Shown: positions 37,043 through 45,861, numbered from the stretch's first letter. The stretch is DNA of 63,582 bases from Trinickia dabaoshanensis (GCF_002879885.1 NZ_PNYA01000042.1:1-63582); one strand, 5' to 3'. The notes: generated from the letters alone by a model not told the origin. Translations and numbers: made by a program.

Positions 37043-39517
37043 ATGGCGCAGCGATACGGCCCGTCGCGGTGGCAGGAAATCGATCAGCAGCGGATCACGC
37101 TCGATCCGCGCACGCTGTCCGAACGCTTTGCCGGATGGTTGCTCGAACCGCGCAACTATGCAAAGTTCCAGCTTGGGTTGGCGGCGAGCGCATGCGTGTT
37201 CGCCGTCGCATGGCTTCCGGTGGCGATTGCCATGTTGTCGACTCACGTTTGGTTCGCTCTGCAGCGGCAGACATTGCCGATGCGCTACCCGAAGGACCTC
37301 GGCGGTATCGACCCGACACTGGACGTCGAGAAACCGAATCCCAACGGCAAAGGTGAGCTGATCGAACGTCGTCCCGCCGACGGTATTTTGTATCTCGGCA
37401 ACCAACGCTCGAGCGATCGCGACGAGCACTTGAAGGAGCTGTGGGCGACCAACGACGATGCGCGCACCCATATGCTCCTGATGGGCACCACGGGCTCGGG
37501 TAAGACAGTGACGTTGCTGTCGCTGTGCTTCAACGCGCTTGCGTGGGGTTCGGGATTTTTCTACTCCGACGGCAAAGCGGACTCGAGTCTGCACGCATCG
37601 GTATGGGGGCTGTGCCGGCGCGTGGGGCGGGAGGACGATTACCTCGTTCTCAATTTCATGACAGGTGGCGCGGACCCGTACGGTAAGCGGCGTTCGACGG
37701 AAAAGACGTCGAACGGCACGAATCCCTGGTACGAAGGAAGTCCCGACTTCCTATCGCAACTGTCGTCGTCGCTGTTGCCGAAGGCAACGGGAGACGGCGC
37801 GCAATGGCAGCAAAAGGCCGTCAATATGATGGATGCGCTCATTCGTACGCTTTGCTACGAGCGCGCCGTGGGAAATTTGACGTTGTCGATCGGCGTCATC
37901 CGCGAGTATCTCGCGTTGCCGAACCTCGTGAAGTTGTACCTGAAAGGCAAGCGGGGCGAGATTCCCGAATTCGCATTCTTGCCGATCAAGGCTTACCTGG
38001 AGACGGGCTTACCCGGTTTTCGACCGGAATATGCCGAGAAGCCGGACAGATGGGACCAGACGGTCTGGGACCAGCATGGCTATCTGACGGGCCAATACGC
38101 GCGCACGCTGTCGATGTTGATGGATACGTACGGCGCCATCTTCAAAGATAAGTACTCCGAAGTGGACATGATGGACGTGTTGCTCAATCGCCGCGTCCTC
38201 GTCGTGATGATTCCGACGTTGGAAAAATCGGCACAGGAAGCGGCGAATCTCGGCAAGCTCATCGTGTCCAGCATCCGGCTCATGATGGCGATGAACCTTG
38301 GACACAAGCTCGAAGGCACGTACGCCGACGTGATCGATACGAAAGCCACCCGCTCTCCGGCGCCTTACATCATCACGATGGACGAGCTCGGCTACTACTT
38401 CGCGGAAGGCATCGCGTTGATGTTCGCCCAAGCGCGCAGCCTCGGCTTCATGATGATCGCGGCGGGGCAGGACATTGCCGCAATGGCGAAAGGAGATAAC
38501 AAAGACGAAGTCGATTCGATGATCGCCAACACGAAGATCAAGTACTCGCTGGCGCTCGAAGACCCGGACAAGACGCTCGACGTATTCAAGAAGGTTGCGG
38601 GCGAGTCGATCTCCGTGGAGGTCGGCTCCTTCGAGGGCGCGACGAGTCACTTCACGTCGGCGCACTACCGTCGCAATCTGACCGGGTCGATTCAACGACG
38701 CGACCGCATCGACTTGCAGGAGCTGAAGGCGTTGAAGGAGATGGAGGGCGTGCTCATCTTCAAAGACCAAGTCACGCGGGCGCGTAGCTTTACGTGGTTT
38801 CATTCGATGGAGAAGACGACGCTGCCGTTTCGCCTCAACCGATTCCTACAAGTCGATCGCGCGCGGCTCGCGGACCTGCCGGTGCGCAAGCGGACGACGG
38901 AACGATCGGCGGCGCGCAATGCGAGCGGGGCCTCCCGCATCGCTCGGACGCTGCTGTCGGGGCGAGTGCCCGCCTACCGAAGAACGGCCGATCCGGTTCT
39001 TTCCGCCATCACGGACGTCTACCGCGCCATCGCGTCCGAGGCGGCCGAGGTATCGCCGGTCGAGCGCGGCATCGCCTACTACGTCGCGGCCGTGCGGGCG
39101 ATGAACTCGAACGATGCCGACGAACGGGGGCGCTACTGGCGAAGTCTCGACCGGGTGGCGGACGAGCCGGTGTCGGAGCCAGCCGCGCGCGCACCTGCGC
39201 CGGCCGCGGCCGGCGATGCCGAGCCCATGCCGCCGCGCAACGCGCTTTACCAGGCTCCACCGCTGTGCGAGAAGGCGGCGACCGGCTCGGCGGGCCCGGC
39301 GATCGGCTTCACGGACGAGACGCTCGATCGGCTCACGCACGTAGAGGCGGCACTTGGGCGGCTCGACCCGGGCGAGTCCGCGCGGACGATCGAAGCGCAG
39401 GTGTCCGCCCAGCTCAGTTGGACCAAGCGGCCGCTTGCGTTGGCGGAGCGGGAATTGGCGGAGTTGCTCGCGCGCATCGAGGCAGTGGCGGGCGCGGGAA
39501 CGGGACGGCAGCGATGA
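37043..39517 (+). CDS. DotL/TrbC type IVB coupling ATPase
   Basis: An 824-residue inner-membrane ATPase. A membrane hairpin at about 45-75 precedes the motor domain with Walker A GTTGSGKT (148-155) and Walker B ITMDELGYY (Asp447-Glu448). FFYSDGKADSSLH and MMIAAGQDIAAMAKGDNKDE are family features. The C-terminal ~150 residues are variable and Ala/Arg-rich, the region that binds adaptors in Legionella DotL. It pulls substrates into the secretion channel. The stop overlaps the next gene (ATGA at 39514-39517). Confidence 0.92.
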   Translation: MAQRYGPSRWQEIDQQRITLDPRTLSERFAGWLLEPRNYAKFQLGLAASACVFAVAWLPVAIAMLSTHVWFALQRQTLPMRYPKDLGGIDPTLDVEKPNPNGKGELIERRPADGILYLGNQRSSDRDEHLKELWATNDDARTHMLLMGTTGSGKTVTLLSLCFNALAWGSGFFYSDGKADSSLHASVWGLCRRVGREDDYLVLNFMTGGADPYGKRRSTEKTSNGTNPWYEGSPDFLSQLSSSLLPKATGDGAQWQQKAVNMMDALIRTLCYERAVGNLTLSIGVIREYLALPNLVKLYLKGKRGEIPEFAFLPIKAYLETGLPGFRPEYAEKPDRWDQTVWDQHGYLTGQYARTLSMLMDTYGAIFKDKYSEVDMMDVLLNRRVLVVMIPTLEKSAQEAANLGKLIVSSIRLMMAMNLGHKLEGTYADVIDTKATRSPAPYIITMDELGYYFAEGIALMFAQARSLGFMMIAAGQDIAAMAKGDNKDEVDSMIANTKIKYSLALEDPDKTLDVFKKVAGESISVEVGSFEGATSHFTSAHYRRNLTGSIQRRDRIDLQELKALKEMEGVLIFKDQVTRARSFTWFHSMEKTTLPFRLNRFLQVDRARLADLPVRKRTTERSAARNASGASRIARTLLSGRVPAYRRTADPVLSAITDVYRAIASEAAEVSPVERGIAYYVAAVRAMNSNDADERGRYWRSLDRVADEPVSEPAARAPAPAAAGDAEPMPPRNALYQAPPLCEKAATGSAGPAIGFTDETLDRLTHVEAALGRLDPGESARTIEAQVSAQLSWTKRPLALAERELAELLARIEAVAGAGTGRQR

Positions 39518-40056
39518 CGCTCGGGCGACGCGCGTTCTGTAAATCGTTTGCGGCTGCCGCCGCACTGGCGCCGCTGATGGCGCCGGCCCGCGCGCTCGGG
39601 GCGGCGAACGGTGCTCCGCCCACGCTATTGGGGGTGCGCCGGGGAACGGATGAAGCATTGATCGACTATTCGACCGACGAGGGATTCAATGCGATCGCTT
39701 GGATGTTGCGCGATGTGCGCGCGGGCATCGTGGGCGTACCGGATTGGCGCTTGTTGCAGCAATGGTCTTGGATGCAGGCGTGGCTCGCCGCCTACGGGCG
39801 GCACGTGAGATTCGATATCCATTCGGGCTTGCGCACGAAAGAGACGAACGCCTACTCCGAGGGCGTTTTGAATTCTTATCATTTACCGGACTCGCGGTGG
39901 GTCTTCCGGGCCGGCGACTTCAGCACGCCCTCCATCCCGAGCGAGTACATGGGTCGTTTGGCGTATTTATCGCAGCAAGGCGGGGTAGGCTTCTATGCGC
40001 GCGAGTTCATCCACACCGACGTGCGGGGCCATGCGCTGGCCTGGAGGTCGCGTTGA
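39514..40056 (+). CDS. YcbK/DUF882-type peptidoglycan endopeptidase (M15-like)
   Basis: A 180-residue protein with a Tat-type signal (GRRAFCKSFAAAAALAP, R-R-x-F-x-K). The DUF882/peptidase M15 zinc ligands appear intact: His in NSYHLPDSR, Asp in FRAGDF and His in FIHTDVRGH. Such enzymes cut peptide cross-links in murein. It is coupled to DotL by a 4-base overlap, so it is part of the secretion operon and probably helps insert the machine or pilus through the wall. Confidence 0.85.
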   Translation: MTLGRRAFCKSFAAAAALAPLMAPARALGAANGAPPTLLGVRRGTDEALIDYSTDEGFNAIAWMLRDVRAGIVGVPDWRLLQQWSWMQAWLAAYGRHVRFDIHSGLRTKETNAYSEGVLNSYHLPDSRWVFRAGDFSTPSIPSEYMGRLAYLSQQGGVGFYAREFIHTDVRGHALAWRSR

Positions 40057-40143
40057 AGCGCATGGACGCGGGGTCGCCGCTTTGTTCATAGGATTGCGTT
40101 AGATTGCGTAACGCCATCCTTGTTCAACTCGTCGGCTCGGATG

Positions 40144-40163
40144 CGTATAATGTGGCGGATACA
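40144..40163 (+). promoter_or_regulatory. Island promoter B with CGTAT-N10-ATACA operator
   Basis: CGTAT (40144-40148) - 10 bases - ATACA (40159-40163) with a perfect -10 TATAAT at 40146-40151 inside the left arm. TTCAAC (40123-40128) is a weak -35 at 17 bases. The transcript would begin just before the small gene at 40185 and the HTH-like gene at 40322. Confidence 0.65.
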
Positions 40164-40184
40164 TAATCGAGCAGGGAGCGCCGC

Positions 40185-40325
40185 ATGATTTGTAGTAGTG
40201 CTGGATCAGGGTTCGAGTGCGTCATTGCAACCTCGGCGAGCGTGGTGCGCGTCCCGCGAGGGACCGCGGCAATGCGAACGGCCGGTAACAGCGAAGCGAC
40301 GGCGCTGACGGTGTCTGCACGATGA
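40185..40325 (+). CDS. Small 46-residue protein, leader of the regulator gene
   Basis: ATG 40185 has GGGAG nine bases upstream and follows promoter B. The frame encodes 46 residues (MICSSAGSGFECVIATSASV...) and its TGA overlaps the next gene's ATG (ATGA 40322-40325). It may be a genuine small protein or a leader peptide that couples translation to the downstream gene. No family recognised. Confidence 0.5.
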   Translation: MICSSAGSGFECVIATSASVVRVPRGTAAMRTAGNSEATALTVSAR

Positions 40326-40840
40326 CGCAAAAAAATAGTCCGAAGACGCCGATTTTGGCTCTCGATCTGGAAAAGTTCCGGGTCAAGTACGGCCTCTCGA
40401 TTAGCTCCGCGTGCGAGATTTTCGGTCTGCAGCGGGCCAAATGGACGGCGCTCCAAAAAAATCCATCGGCCGTGCTGGCCGACAATACCGTTTGCATTCT
40501 GCTCGACTTTTACGAGCAGAACCCCTCGACCATACCGATCCGGCGCGTCATCAACATCCGTCAGCACATGATCGATCTCGGTTACGACCCGGACAATCCG
40601 ACGGACAAGGCGTTGTTCGCGACCACGCACGGCCGGGAAAAGGCCGCGTCGTATCGATGGGATGGCGGACAAGGCGGGATCAGCAAGCCGGTCGAGCGAC
40701 TGATCGAGGCGACCGACCGATTGCCGACGGAATCGGGCAGAAAGAAGCGCCAGGTTCTCGAAACCATCGCACGCGAGGTGGCAGCGAGACAAGGCATACG
40801 TGACCCGCTTGCGCGGGGGTCGTGGCGCAAGAACGACTAG
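40322..40840 (+). CDS. Putative DNA-binding regulator of the secretion island
   Basis: A 172-residue basic protein. Residues about 16-55 (FRVKYGLSISSACEIFGLQR, then AKWTALQKNPSAVLADNTV) read like an XRE-type helix-turn-helix, and the C-terminus is rich in Arg/Lys. It is encoded right behind promoter B and 20 kb from any other regulator, so it is the best candidate to bind the three CGTAT-N10-ATACG operators. DNA binding is inferred from the weak HTH pattern. ATG 40322 is coupled to the small upstream gene. It is followed after 12 bases by another unknown gene. Confidence 0.55.
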   Translation: MTQKNSPKTPILALDLEKFRVKYGLSISSACEIFGLQRAKWTALQKNPSAVLADNTVCILLDFYEQNPSTIPIRRVINIRQHMIDLGYDPDNPTDKALFATTHGREKAASYRWDGGQGGISKPVERLIEATDRLPTESGRKKRQVLETIAREVAARQGIRDPLARGSWRKND

Positions 40841-40852
40841 GGCGGGGAGCGC

Positions 40853-41461
40853 ATGATAAAGGCTAAGCGTCCAGGCATCGACGTTAGCGTAGTGGTATTC
40901 CATAAGCCGGGAAATCTGCCGGCGGTGCTAAACGTCTCCGAGATCACCGTCCCGCTCGCTCGTCGCATACCGGGCTTCATCACAGGGCTTTCCGGGCATC
41001 AACGGATGGAAAGCATGATGTACGCGCGGCAATACGCCGATGCGAAACGGCTGGAGATGATCGTCGTGGATCTTCTCGTCGGTTTCGAGCTGCCGCTTTA
41101 TCCGAAGGTGCTGCCGCCCGAACTCGTCAAGGATCACGACGTGCTCAACCTGTTTCGGGCCTCCAAGGAACTCATCGCATGGATTGCCGAGTATTGGCAG
41201 CAATGGGTTCTCGAGGACGAAGGGCAGCGGGCCAAGACGCGCTATGAATGGACGCGTCCGGCCGATTTCGTGGCACGCAGGCCCGATCTCCTGCCGCGCT
41301 TGCTCGAACTCGAACCGTTCCAGCATATCCACCTCGTCACGCATCCTGTCATCACCGGATATCACGATAAGCCATTGACGGCGACATCGTTTCGCGTCGG
41401 ATATCCGCTCATCGAACGCGCTACCGCGCGTTTTCATCCCGACATCGAAATCGTCGTCTAG
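40853..41461 (+). CDS. Hypothetical cytoplasmic protein of the type IVB island
   Basis: A 202-residue protein with no signal peptide or membrane helix. It shows alternating strands and helices (GIDVSVVVFHKPGNLP, VVDLLVGFELPLYPKV, LEPFQHIHLVTHPV). GGGGAGC lies upstream of ATG 40853 and it is cotranscribed with the HTH-like gene. No family recognised; a role as partner of the regulator or as a relaxase/secretion accessory is possible. Confidence 0.6.
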   Translation: MIKAKRPGIDVSVVVFHKPGNLPAVLNVSEITVPLARRIPGFITGLSGHQRMESMMYARQYADAKRLEMIVVDLLVGFELPLYPKVLPPELVKDHDVLNLFRASKELIAWIAEYWQQWVLEDEGQRAKTRYEWTRPADFVARRPDLLPRLLELEPFQHIHLVTHPVITGYHDKPLTATSFRVGYPLIERATARFHPDIEIVV

Positions 41462-41568
41462 CGGCTTCGCCCGTCAAACAGACGCCCCGGCATCGCAACG
41501 ATGCACGGGGCTGTTCGCGCATTTGCGGCCGTTTATCCAGCGCTCGGCGTTGCGATCCAAACATCTAC

Positions 41569-41609
41569 TTGTTTTCGTTTTCTTGATTGCGTATGATGTG
41601 CGCGATACG
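41569..41609 (+). promoter_or_regulatory. Island promoter C with CGTAT-N10-ATACG operator
   Basis: TTGTTT (41569-41574) and TATGAT (41592-41597) are exactly 17 bases apart. The inverted repeat CGTAT (41590-41594) - 10 bases - ATACG (41605-41609) overlaps the -10 and probable start site, the normal place for a repressor. It drives the run starting at 41669. Confidence 0.7.
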
Positions 41610-41668
41610 TAATAAATGCGTCACATGCTAGGCACATTCCCGTCGCTACAAGACAGGTCGAGGCACGT

Positions 41669-42388
41669 ATGGAAAACACACTGCAATCCGCGGGAGCGGT
41701 AGATGGCGGACCGAGCGGTACGAGCGGGGTCGAATTGACCGCCGCGGGGCGGTTGCTCGTCGTGGCGGCGATTGCCGCTGCGGCGTTCTGCGGTTGGCTT
41801 GCGTACCAGCGCTACGACGCCGCGAAGGCATCCGTCGCACCCGCCACGCGGGCAAGCGCCGCGCACGCGACGCCGGTCGCCCCCAACTCGAGCGCCACGA
41901 GCGGCACGAATGAATCGACGGCGTCGAAGGTGGCGCAGTTAACCGAGGCGCTACAACAAGAGCGCTCGCTTTACGGCGTACGCGCGGGGGCTTGGCGATC
42001 GATTGCCGATACGAGCCGCCAGCAAATCGCAGCCCTTACGTCTCAGTTGCAGGCCGTCGAGTCGAAGATCGCGACGTTGGAAAAAGCTGCCGCGGTCGCG
42101 CGAGTGCCGCATGAGGCCGTATCCGACGTTGCGGCGAGCGCCCGCGCCGTCCATTCCGCGCTCGATGCGGCGAAAAGCACCGCGCAGGTCGATGTTGCGT
42201 CGTTGCCGGTCGAAAACATATCGGCGCAGTCGTTGAACGTGACGGGGCTCGGCAACGGCGTCATCCAGATCGGCACGCGCAAGCTCGCGGTGGGTCAGGC
42301 GCTGACGCCGGGCGAGACGATCGTCGCCGTCGATCCGGTCAGCCGCTCGATCGTCACCGATCGACGCATACTCAATGTCACGAACTGA
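41669..42388 (+). CDS. Single-pass membrane protein with coiled coil, secretion-island structural candidate
   Basis: A 239-residue protein with one N-terminal membrane helix (LLVVAAIAAAAFCGWLAYQR, about 29-48), an Ala/Ser-rich linker and a periplasmic coiled coil (IAALTSQLQAVESKIATLEK, about 118-137). The C-terminal strand-rich part (NVTGLGNGVIQIGTRKLAVG) resembles the small beta domain of PilP-like or inner-membrane secretion proteins. It is the first gene of transcript C and lies 7 bases from a bactofilin gene. I cannot name a family; a periplasm-spanning component is inferred. Confidence 0.6.
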   Translation: MENTLQSAGAVDGGPSGTSGVELTAAGRLLVVAAIAAAAFCGWLAYQRYDAAKASVAPATRASAAHATPVAPNSSATSGTNESTASKVAQLTEALQQERSLYGVRAGAWRSIADTSRQQIAALTSQLQAVESKIATLEKAAAVARVPHEAVSDVAASARAVHSALDAAKSTAQVDVASLPVENISAQSLNVTGLGNGVIQIGTRKLAVGQALTPGETIVAVDPVSRSIVTDRRILNVTN

Positions 42389-42395
42389 GGTCCCG

Positions 42396-43148
42396 ATGAA
42401 CGAACCCGGCTTTCTCGTGCGCATCGCGCTCGGTATCGGTTTGGCGAAGCGTACGGTCCCCGCTGCGCGGTTGCAGTCCGTCAACGCCGCACCGGCGGAT
42501 GCGGCCGCGCCGTCTACAGGAAATCGCGCGCGACCGGTCTCCGCGTCCGCGGCGCCGCACGCGTCGTATCCCGTTCAATCGGCGCAACGTGCTCAATCAG
42601 CGGGGACGGCGCCTCGAACGGAGCACCGTGCCGCGGCAAGGCCGGCGCAAACGACAGCCAACGGGGCAGCGAAGCCTCAAGATGCGTTATCCGATGGGCT
42701 TCCGGCGCGCGGGCGGGCCACCGATATCGGCACCGTCATGCCCGCCGCGGCCCAGTTGACCGGCGACCTCGAGATCGAGGAAAGCATCGTCTTGCAATGC
42801 GTCGTACGAGGCAACGTCACACAAACGGGCGATCACCAGGTGGTACTCACGGCGACCGGCGGCATACACGGCATGTTGAGGGCCCATACCGCGGTGATCG
42901 GCGGAACAGTCGAAGGCGACGTCTACGCCGATCGTGTCGTATTGCTCGACACAGGCGTCGTACACGGCAACATCGAATATTCGACGATAGCGATCAAAGA
43001 AGGCGCGACAGTCAACGGTCTGTTGACGCGAATCGTACCGAACGTCATCGGCGGCGATAACGACCCGTATGGAGAGCCGGCGCGCCCTGAGATGCCGGGG
43101 CTGCGCGCCGTGGCATCGGCCCCCGACCGAGGCGAGCGCGCAGCTTGA
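42396..43148 (+). CDS. Bactofilin
   Basis: A 250-residue protein. After a disordered Ala/Pro/Arg/Ser-rich N-terminal ~105 residues comes a bactofilin (Pfam 04519) beta-helix: GTVMPAAAQLTGDLEIEES, VRGNVTQTGDHQVVLTATGG, TAVIGGTVEGDVYADRVVLL, DTGVVHGNIEYSTIAIKEG. Repeats of G-x-V-x-G-x-(V/I) are clear. Bactofilins polymerise without nucleotide and position envelope machines. ATG 42396 has GAGG upstream. It is embedded in the secretion operon, between a membrane protein and small membrane genes (4-base overlap downstream), so it may place the secretion apparatus. Confidence 0.85.
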   Translation: MNEPGFLVRIALGIGLAKRTVPAARLQSVNAAPADAAAPSTGNRARPVSASAAPHASYPVQSAQRAQSAGTAPRTEHRAAARPAQTTANGAAKPQDALSDGLPARGRATDIGTVMPAAAQLTGDLEIEESIVLQCVVRGNVTQTGDHQVVLTATGGIHGMLRAHTAVIGGTVEGDVYADRVVLLDTGVVHGNIEYSTIAIKEGATVNGLLTRIVPNVIGGDNDPYGEPARPEMPGLRAVASAPDRGERAA

Positions 43149-43411
43149 AGATACGTTTCCGCTCTAGGCCCGGCTATTGGCGCGCGCTCGCGTTTTGGAG
43201 CGTGCTGTGCGCGGTCATATCGCAATGGCACTTTCAGCACGTGCTCTTCATATGCGAGCACGTCGAGGCGTTTTATAACGGCATGGCTAACGACGAGACG
43301 GTCGTACGCGCCATGCGCGCGCTCTTGGCGGTCGTCTGGGTGGTGGGTATGGCGGTGTTCACGGCGTGTTGGCGGGTAATCGGATTGACAGGTCGAGCCT
43401 CCAACAAATGA
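43145..43411 (+). CDS. Small two-helix membrane protein
   Basis: An 88-residue protein with hydrophobic segments at about 13-35 and 60-80 (RALLAVVWVVGMAVFTACWR). It starts with TTG at 43145 overlapping the bactofilin stop, and its stop overlaps the next ATG (43408-43411), so all three are coupled. No family recognised. Confidence 0.6.
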   Translation: MKIRFRSRPGYWRALAFWSVLCAVISQWHFQHVLFICEHVEAFYNGMANDETVVRAMRALLAVVWVVGMAVFTACWRVIGLTGRASNK

Positions 43412-43734
43412 AACGTTTGCGCCTCGGATGCCTCGAGCTGTTTTTCATAGCGCTAATTGCGCTGACTGTCGCCGCGCGCGTAGTCGATGCATGGCCCGCC
43501 TCCTCACACGAGATCGAGGCATTGAGCGCGCTGGCCGCGTCGAACGGTGCGGCGCGATCGTTCGTGGCGGCGAGTCTGTCGGCGCAAGGTAGCCCCAGTA
43601 GAAAACAGGTCAGACGGTGGCGGGGCCGAGTCGTTGCGATCGAGGACGCGGCAACGCGAGCGGGACGGAACGCATCGGGGCAGACGGTGCAGGGCTCGGC
43701 GCAAGAAGCGCAAATCGGCACGGAACATAGATAG
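43408..43734 (+). CDS. Small membrane-anchored protein
   Basis: A 108-residue protein with one N-terminal helix (LELFFIALIALTVAARVV) and a basic Ala/Arg/Gln-rich tail predicted outside or disordered. Coupled to the preceding gene (ATGA). No family recognised; likely part of the type IVB structural set. Confidence 0.55.
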   Translation: MKRLRLGCLELFFIALIALTVAARVVDAWPASSHEIEALSALAASNGAARSFVAASLSAQGSPSRKQVRRWRGRVVAIEDAATRAGRNASGQTVQGSAQEAQIGTEHR

Positions 43735-43744
43735 AGGCTTAAAC

Positions 43745-43969
43745 ATGGCATTGGACGACAACATCGACGCGGTTCGGAATCTTCACGATTCCGGCGAGCA
43801 CGCGGCTCGCTTGTTGGGCTACTTGAGCATCGGGGTGCTGCCGAGCCGCGAAAACATTGCGCAGGCGAAGCAGTGGCTTGTTTCCGCCACGGACAAATTG
43901 GCGCCCGTGTTGAACGAGGCGGAGGCCGATCGCGCATCGCAACGCTTCGAACCTAGACCCAAGGGCTAG
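43745..43969 (+). CDS. Small helical soluble protein
   Basis: A 74-residue protein starting MALDDNIDAVRNLHDSGEHA. It is helical and acidic/basic mixed, without a membrane segment. It lies 10 bases after the previous gene and 41 before a secreted-protein gene in the same direction. No family recognised. Confidence 0.55.
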   Translation: MALDDNIDAVRNLHDSGEHAARLLGYLSIGVLPSRENIAQAKQWLVSATDKLAPVLNEAEADRASQRFEPRPKG

Positions 43970-44010
43970 TGCTTCGTTCGCGCGAAACTCAATTTATGGA
44001 GGGTTGCTTC

Positions 44011-44505
44011 ATGGGCATTCGCAAGATCGTGAGCCTTTTGTCGCTGGCGGCGGTTGTCGCGACAGCCGGGGAACCGGCCATGGCTCAATGTGCGATGGAA
44101 GGCCAGATGCAGGCCGCGCAACAGGCGGAACAGGCTAGACGCCTGGCGGCCATCAACGCTAATGCGCAGACGCTGGCGTTGCTCAATAAGCTCGAAACCG
44201 CCTGCATGCAGGGATTCCAGATGATTCCGACGGAGCATCTCCCTGACGGGCAAATCGTTTTGGGCGTGCTCAGCAGTATCGAACAGAAGGCGTGCCAAGG
44301 GCTCGTCGATCAAGTGCGGAACACCGCTCAGTCGGGCTTGGCCGCGGCGCAGGCGCGGGTGCAGCAGCAGATCGACGACATTACGGCAAGCGTCGGTAAA
44401 GCGACCGGCGGCAGCGGCATGCTCGCACAGCAGGCGCCGGCGGCGTCGAGCAATAGTAGCTGGGGCTCCGTGGTGACGAACGCGATGTCGAGGATCTTCA
44501 AATGA
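44011..44505 (+). CDS. Secreted helical protein of the type IVB island
   Basis: A 164-residue protein with a signal peptide (IRKIVSLLSLAAVVATAGE, cleavage near AMA) and a mature part that is Gln/Ala-rich and helical with three Cys (QCAMEG, ACMQGF, KACQGL). ATG 44011 follows GGAGGG at 43997-44003. Its stop overlaps the next gene's start (44502-44505). Together these two look like a coupled pair of periplasmic conjugation-type proteins; name unknown. Confidence 0.6.
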   Translation: MGIRKIVSLLSLAAVVATAGEPAMAQCAMEGQMQAAQQAEQARRLAAINANAQTLALLNKLETACMQGFQMIPTEHLPDGQIVLGVLSSIEQKACQGLVDQVRNTAQSGLAAAQARVQQQIDDITASVGKATGGSGMLAQQAPAASSNSSWGSVVTNAMSRIFK

Positions 44506-45716
44506 GAATGAAAGTCGCGTTGCCCGCTGGGCTCTGCCTTGCACTTGGGCTGTCCGCTAGTGCGAACGCGTATGCGGTATGCGATGGGTGTGTCGTTGCG
44601 GCAGTGACGGCGGCGAACGTTGCGATCACCGGTGCCATCGGATCGCTCGGGTCGGCGTTGGAGTACGAACTGAACTCTATCGATAGCGATATCGAGGCGA
44701 TCGGCGGGAAAGTGTCGGCTACCAGTACGACGGCGTCCAATACCGAGCGAGAGATGACCGCGCAAGCGCAGCAACAAGGCGAAATCGATTCGACGCTTAA
44801 AGAAACGGAATTGCCGCTCGATCCATGCGCCACATCGAGCAGCATCTATGCGATGCAGGCGATGCATAGCGTCAATACGACCGCGTCGAGCTACCGGCCG
44901 GGAGGGGGCGCATCCGTCCAGAACGATACGTTGCGAAAGGCGCTGAATGGGCCGACGCCTTCCGTCGAAGCGTCTCGCCGCGCATCGACTTCTATTCACG
45001 AGCTGTTGTACTGCGACGCGAACGAGGCCGTGTTGGGGTATCCGGAATGCAAGACTGCCTCTTCGATGCCCGACGGCGATGCCAGCGCGGATTCGCTATA
45101 CAGCGGCGCCGGGATGCCGGGCAAGGACGCTGACTTGACGTACAACCCGCAACAGCTCGAGGCGGCACGCGCATACGAGCGAATGTCGATCGACCCCGAG
45201 CCGCCGCAGTACATCACGCGCGCCGAAGAAGGAACCGAGGTCGGTAAGCTCTATATCGCGATGCAGAAAGCCTATATGGCGAACATGACGTCGGCCGCGA
45301 ATACCCTGAACAGTGTAATTGCGTCGCGCGCACCGTTTGCCGATGGTGCAAAGCTGATTAGCGAAATCAATGCCTCGTCGGATTCGGCACAGCGATATTT
45401 CAATGCGAACGCGTCGCCGGGCGCCAAAAAATTGGGTTCGATGAGCCTTGCCGAACTGGAGGAATTCGAGGCTGGGCGCCGCTGGCGCAATCCGTACTGG
45501 CAGATCGAGATGGGGGCCGTAGCGGACCCGACCAAGCTCGCACGCGAGCAGCTCTACACGACCGCTTTTATGGCCGACTTGTCTTATCAGAATTATCAGC
45601 GATCGCAGCATATCGAGGTGCTCTTGGCGCAGATTCTAGCCGTCATGGAGCGCACCGGAGAACGGCCGCTGCTGGACGCGCAGCTTCAGCGCGTCCATGC
45701 GACGAATGCACGGTGA
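44502..45716 (+). CDS. Exported ~400-residue protein, TraW-like candidate
   Basis: A 404-residue protein with a signal peptide (LPAGLCLALGLSASANAYA), a conserved-looking CDGCV after it, and a helical body with the pair DPCATSSSIYAMQAMHS and LLYCDANEAVLGYPEC. It ends with a helix (QHIEVLLAQILAVMERTG). The size, four to five Cys and operon position resemble exported conjugation proteins of IncI-like systems (TraW-type), but I cannot confirm the family. Coupled by a 4-base overlap to the upstream gene. Confidence 0.55.
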   Translation: MRMKVALPAGLCLALGLSASANAYAVCDGCVVAAVTAANVAITGAIGSLGSALEYELNSIDSDIEAIGGKVSATSTTASNTEREMTAQAQQQGEIDSTLKETELPLDPCATSSSIYAMQAMHSVNTTASSYRPGGGASVQNDTLRKALNGPTPSVEASRRASTSIHELLYCDANEAVLGYPECKTASSMPDGDASADSLYSGAGMPGKDADLTYNPQQLEAARAYERMSIDPEPPQYITRAEEGTEVGKLYIAMQKAYMANMTSAANTLNSVIASRAPFADGAKLISEINASSDSAQRYFNANASPGAKKLGSMSLAELEEFEAGRRWRNPYWQIEMGAVADPTKLAREQLYTTAFMADLSYQNYQRSQHIEVLLAQILAVMERTGERPLLDAQLQRVHATNAR

Positions 45717-45861
45717 AGACGCTGAGCGCAAGACTGAAACGAAAACGACCCTGATTCTAGGCGATGCCGATAGGTCGAGCGGCGAATATATTTCGCGCGC
45801 TGGTCTAATGCGATAGACTCGGGCGACCTAAACCATTTTAAATAAGATCGCCGGGGGGCAT

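Noticed and set aside
42613-43140. Repetitive G-x-V-x-G pattern considered as a pentapeptide or adhesin repeat
   Set aside because: Spacing and segment lengths fit the bactofilin beta-helix better, and the protein has no signal peptide.
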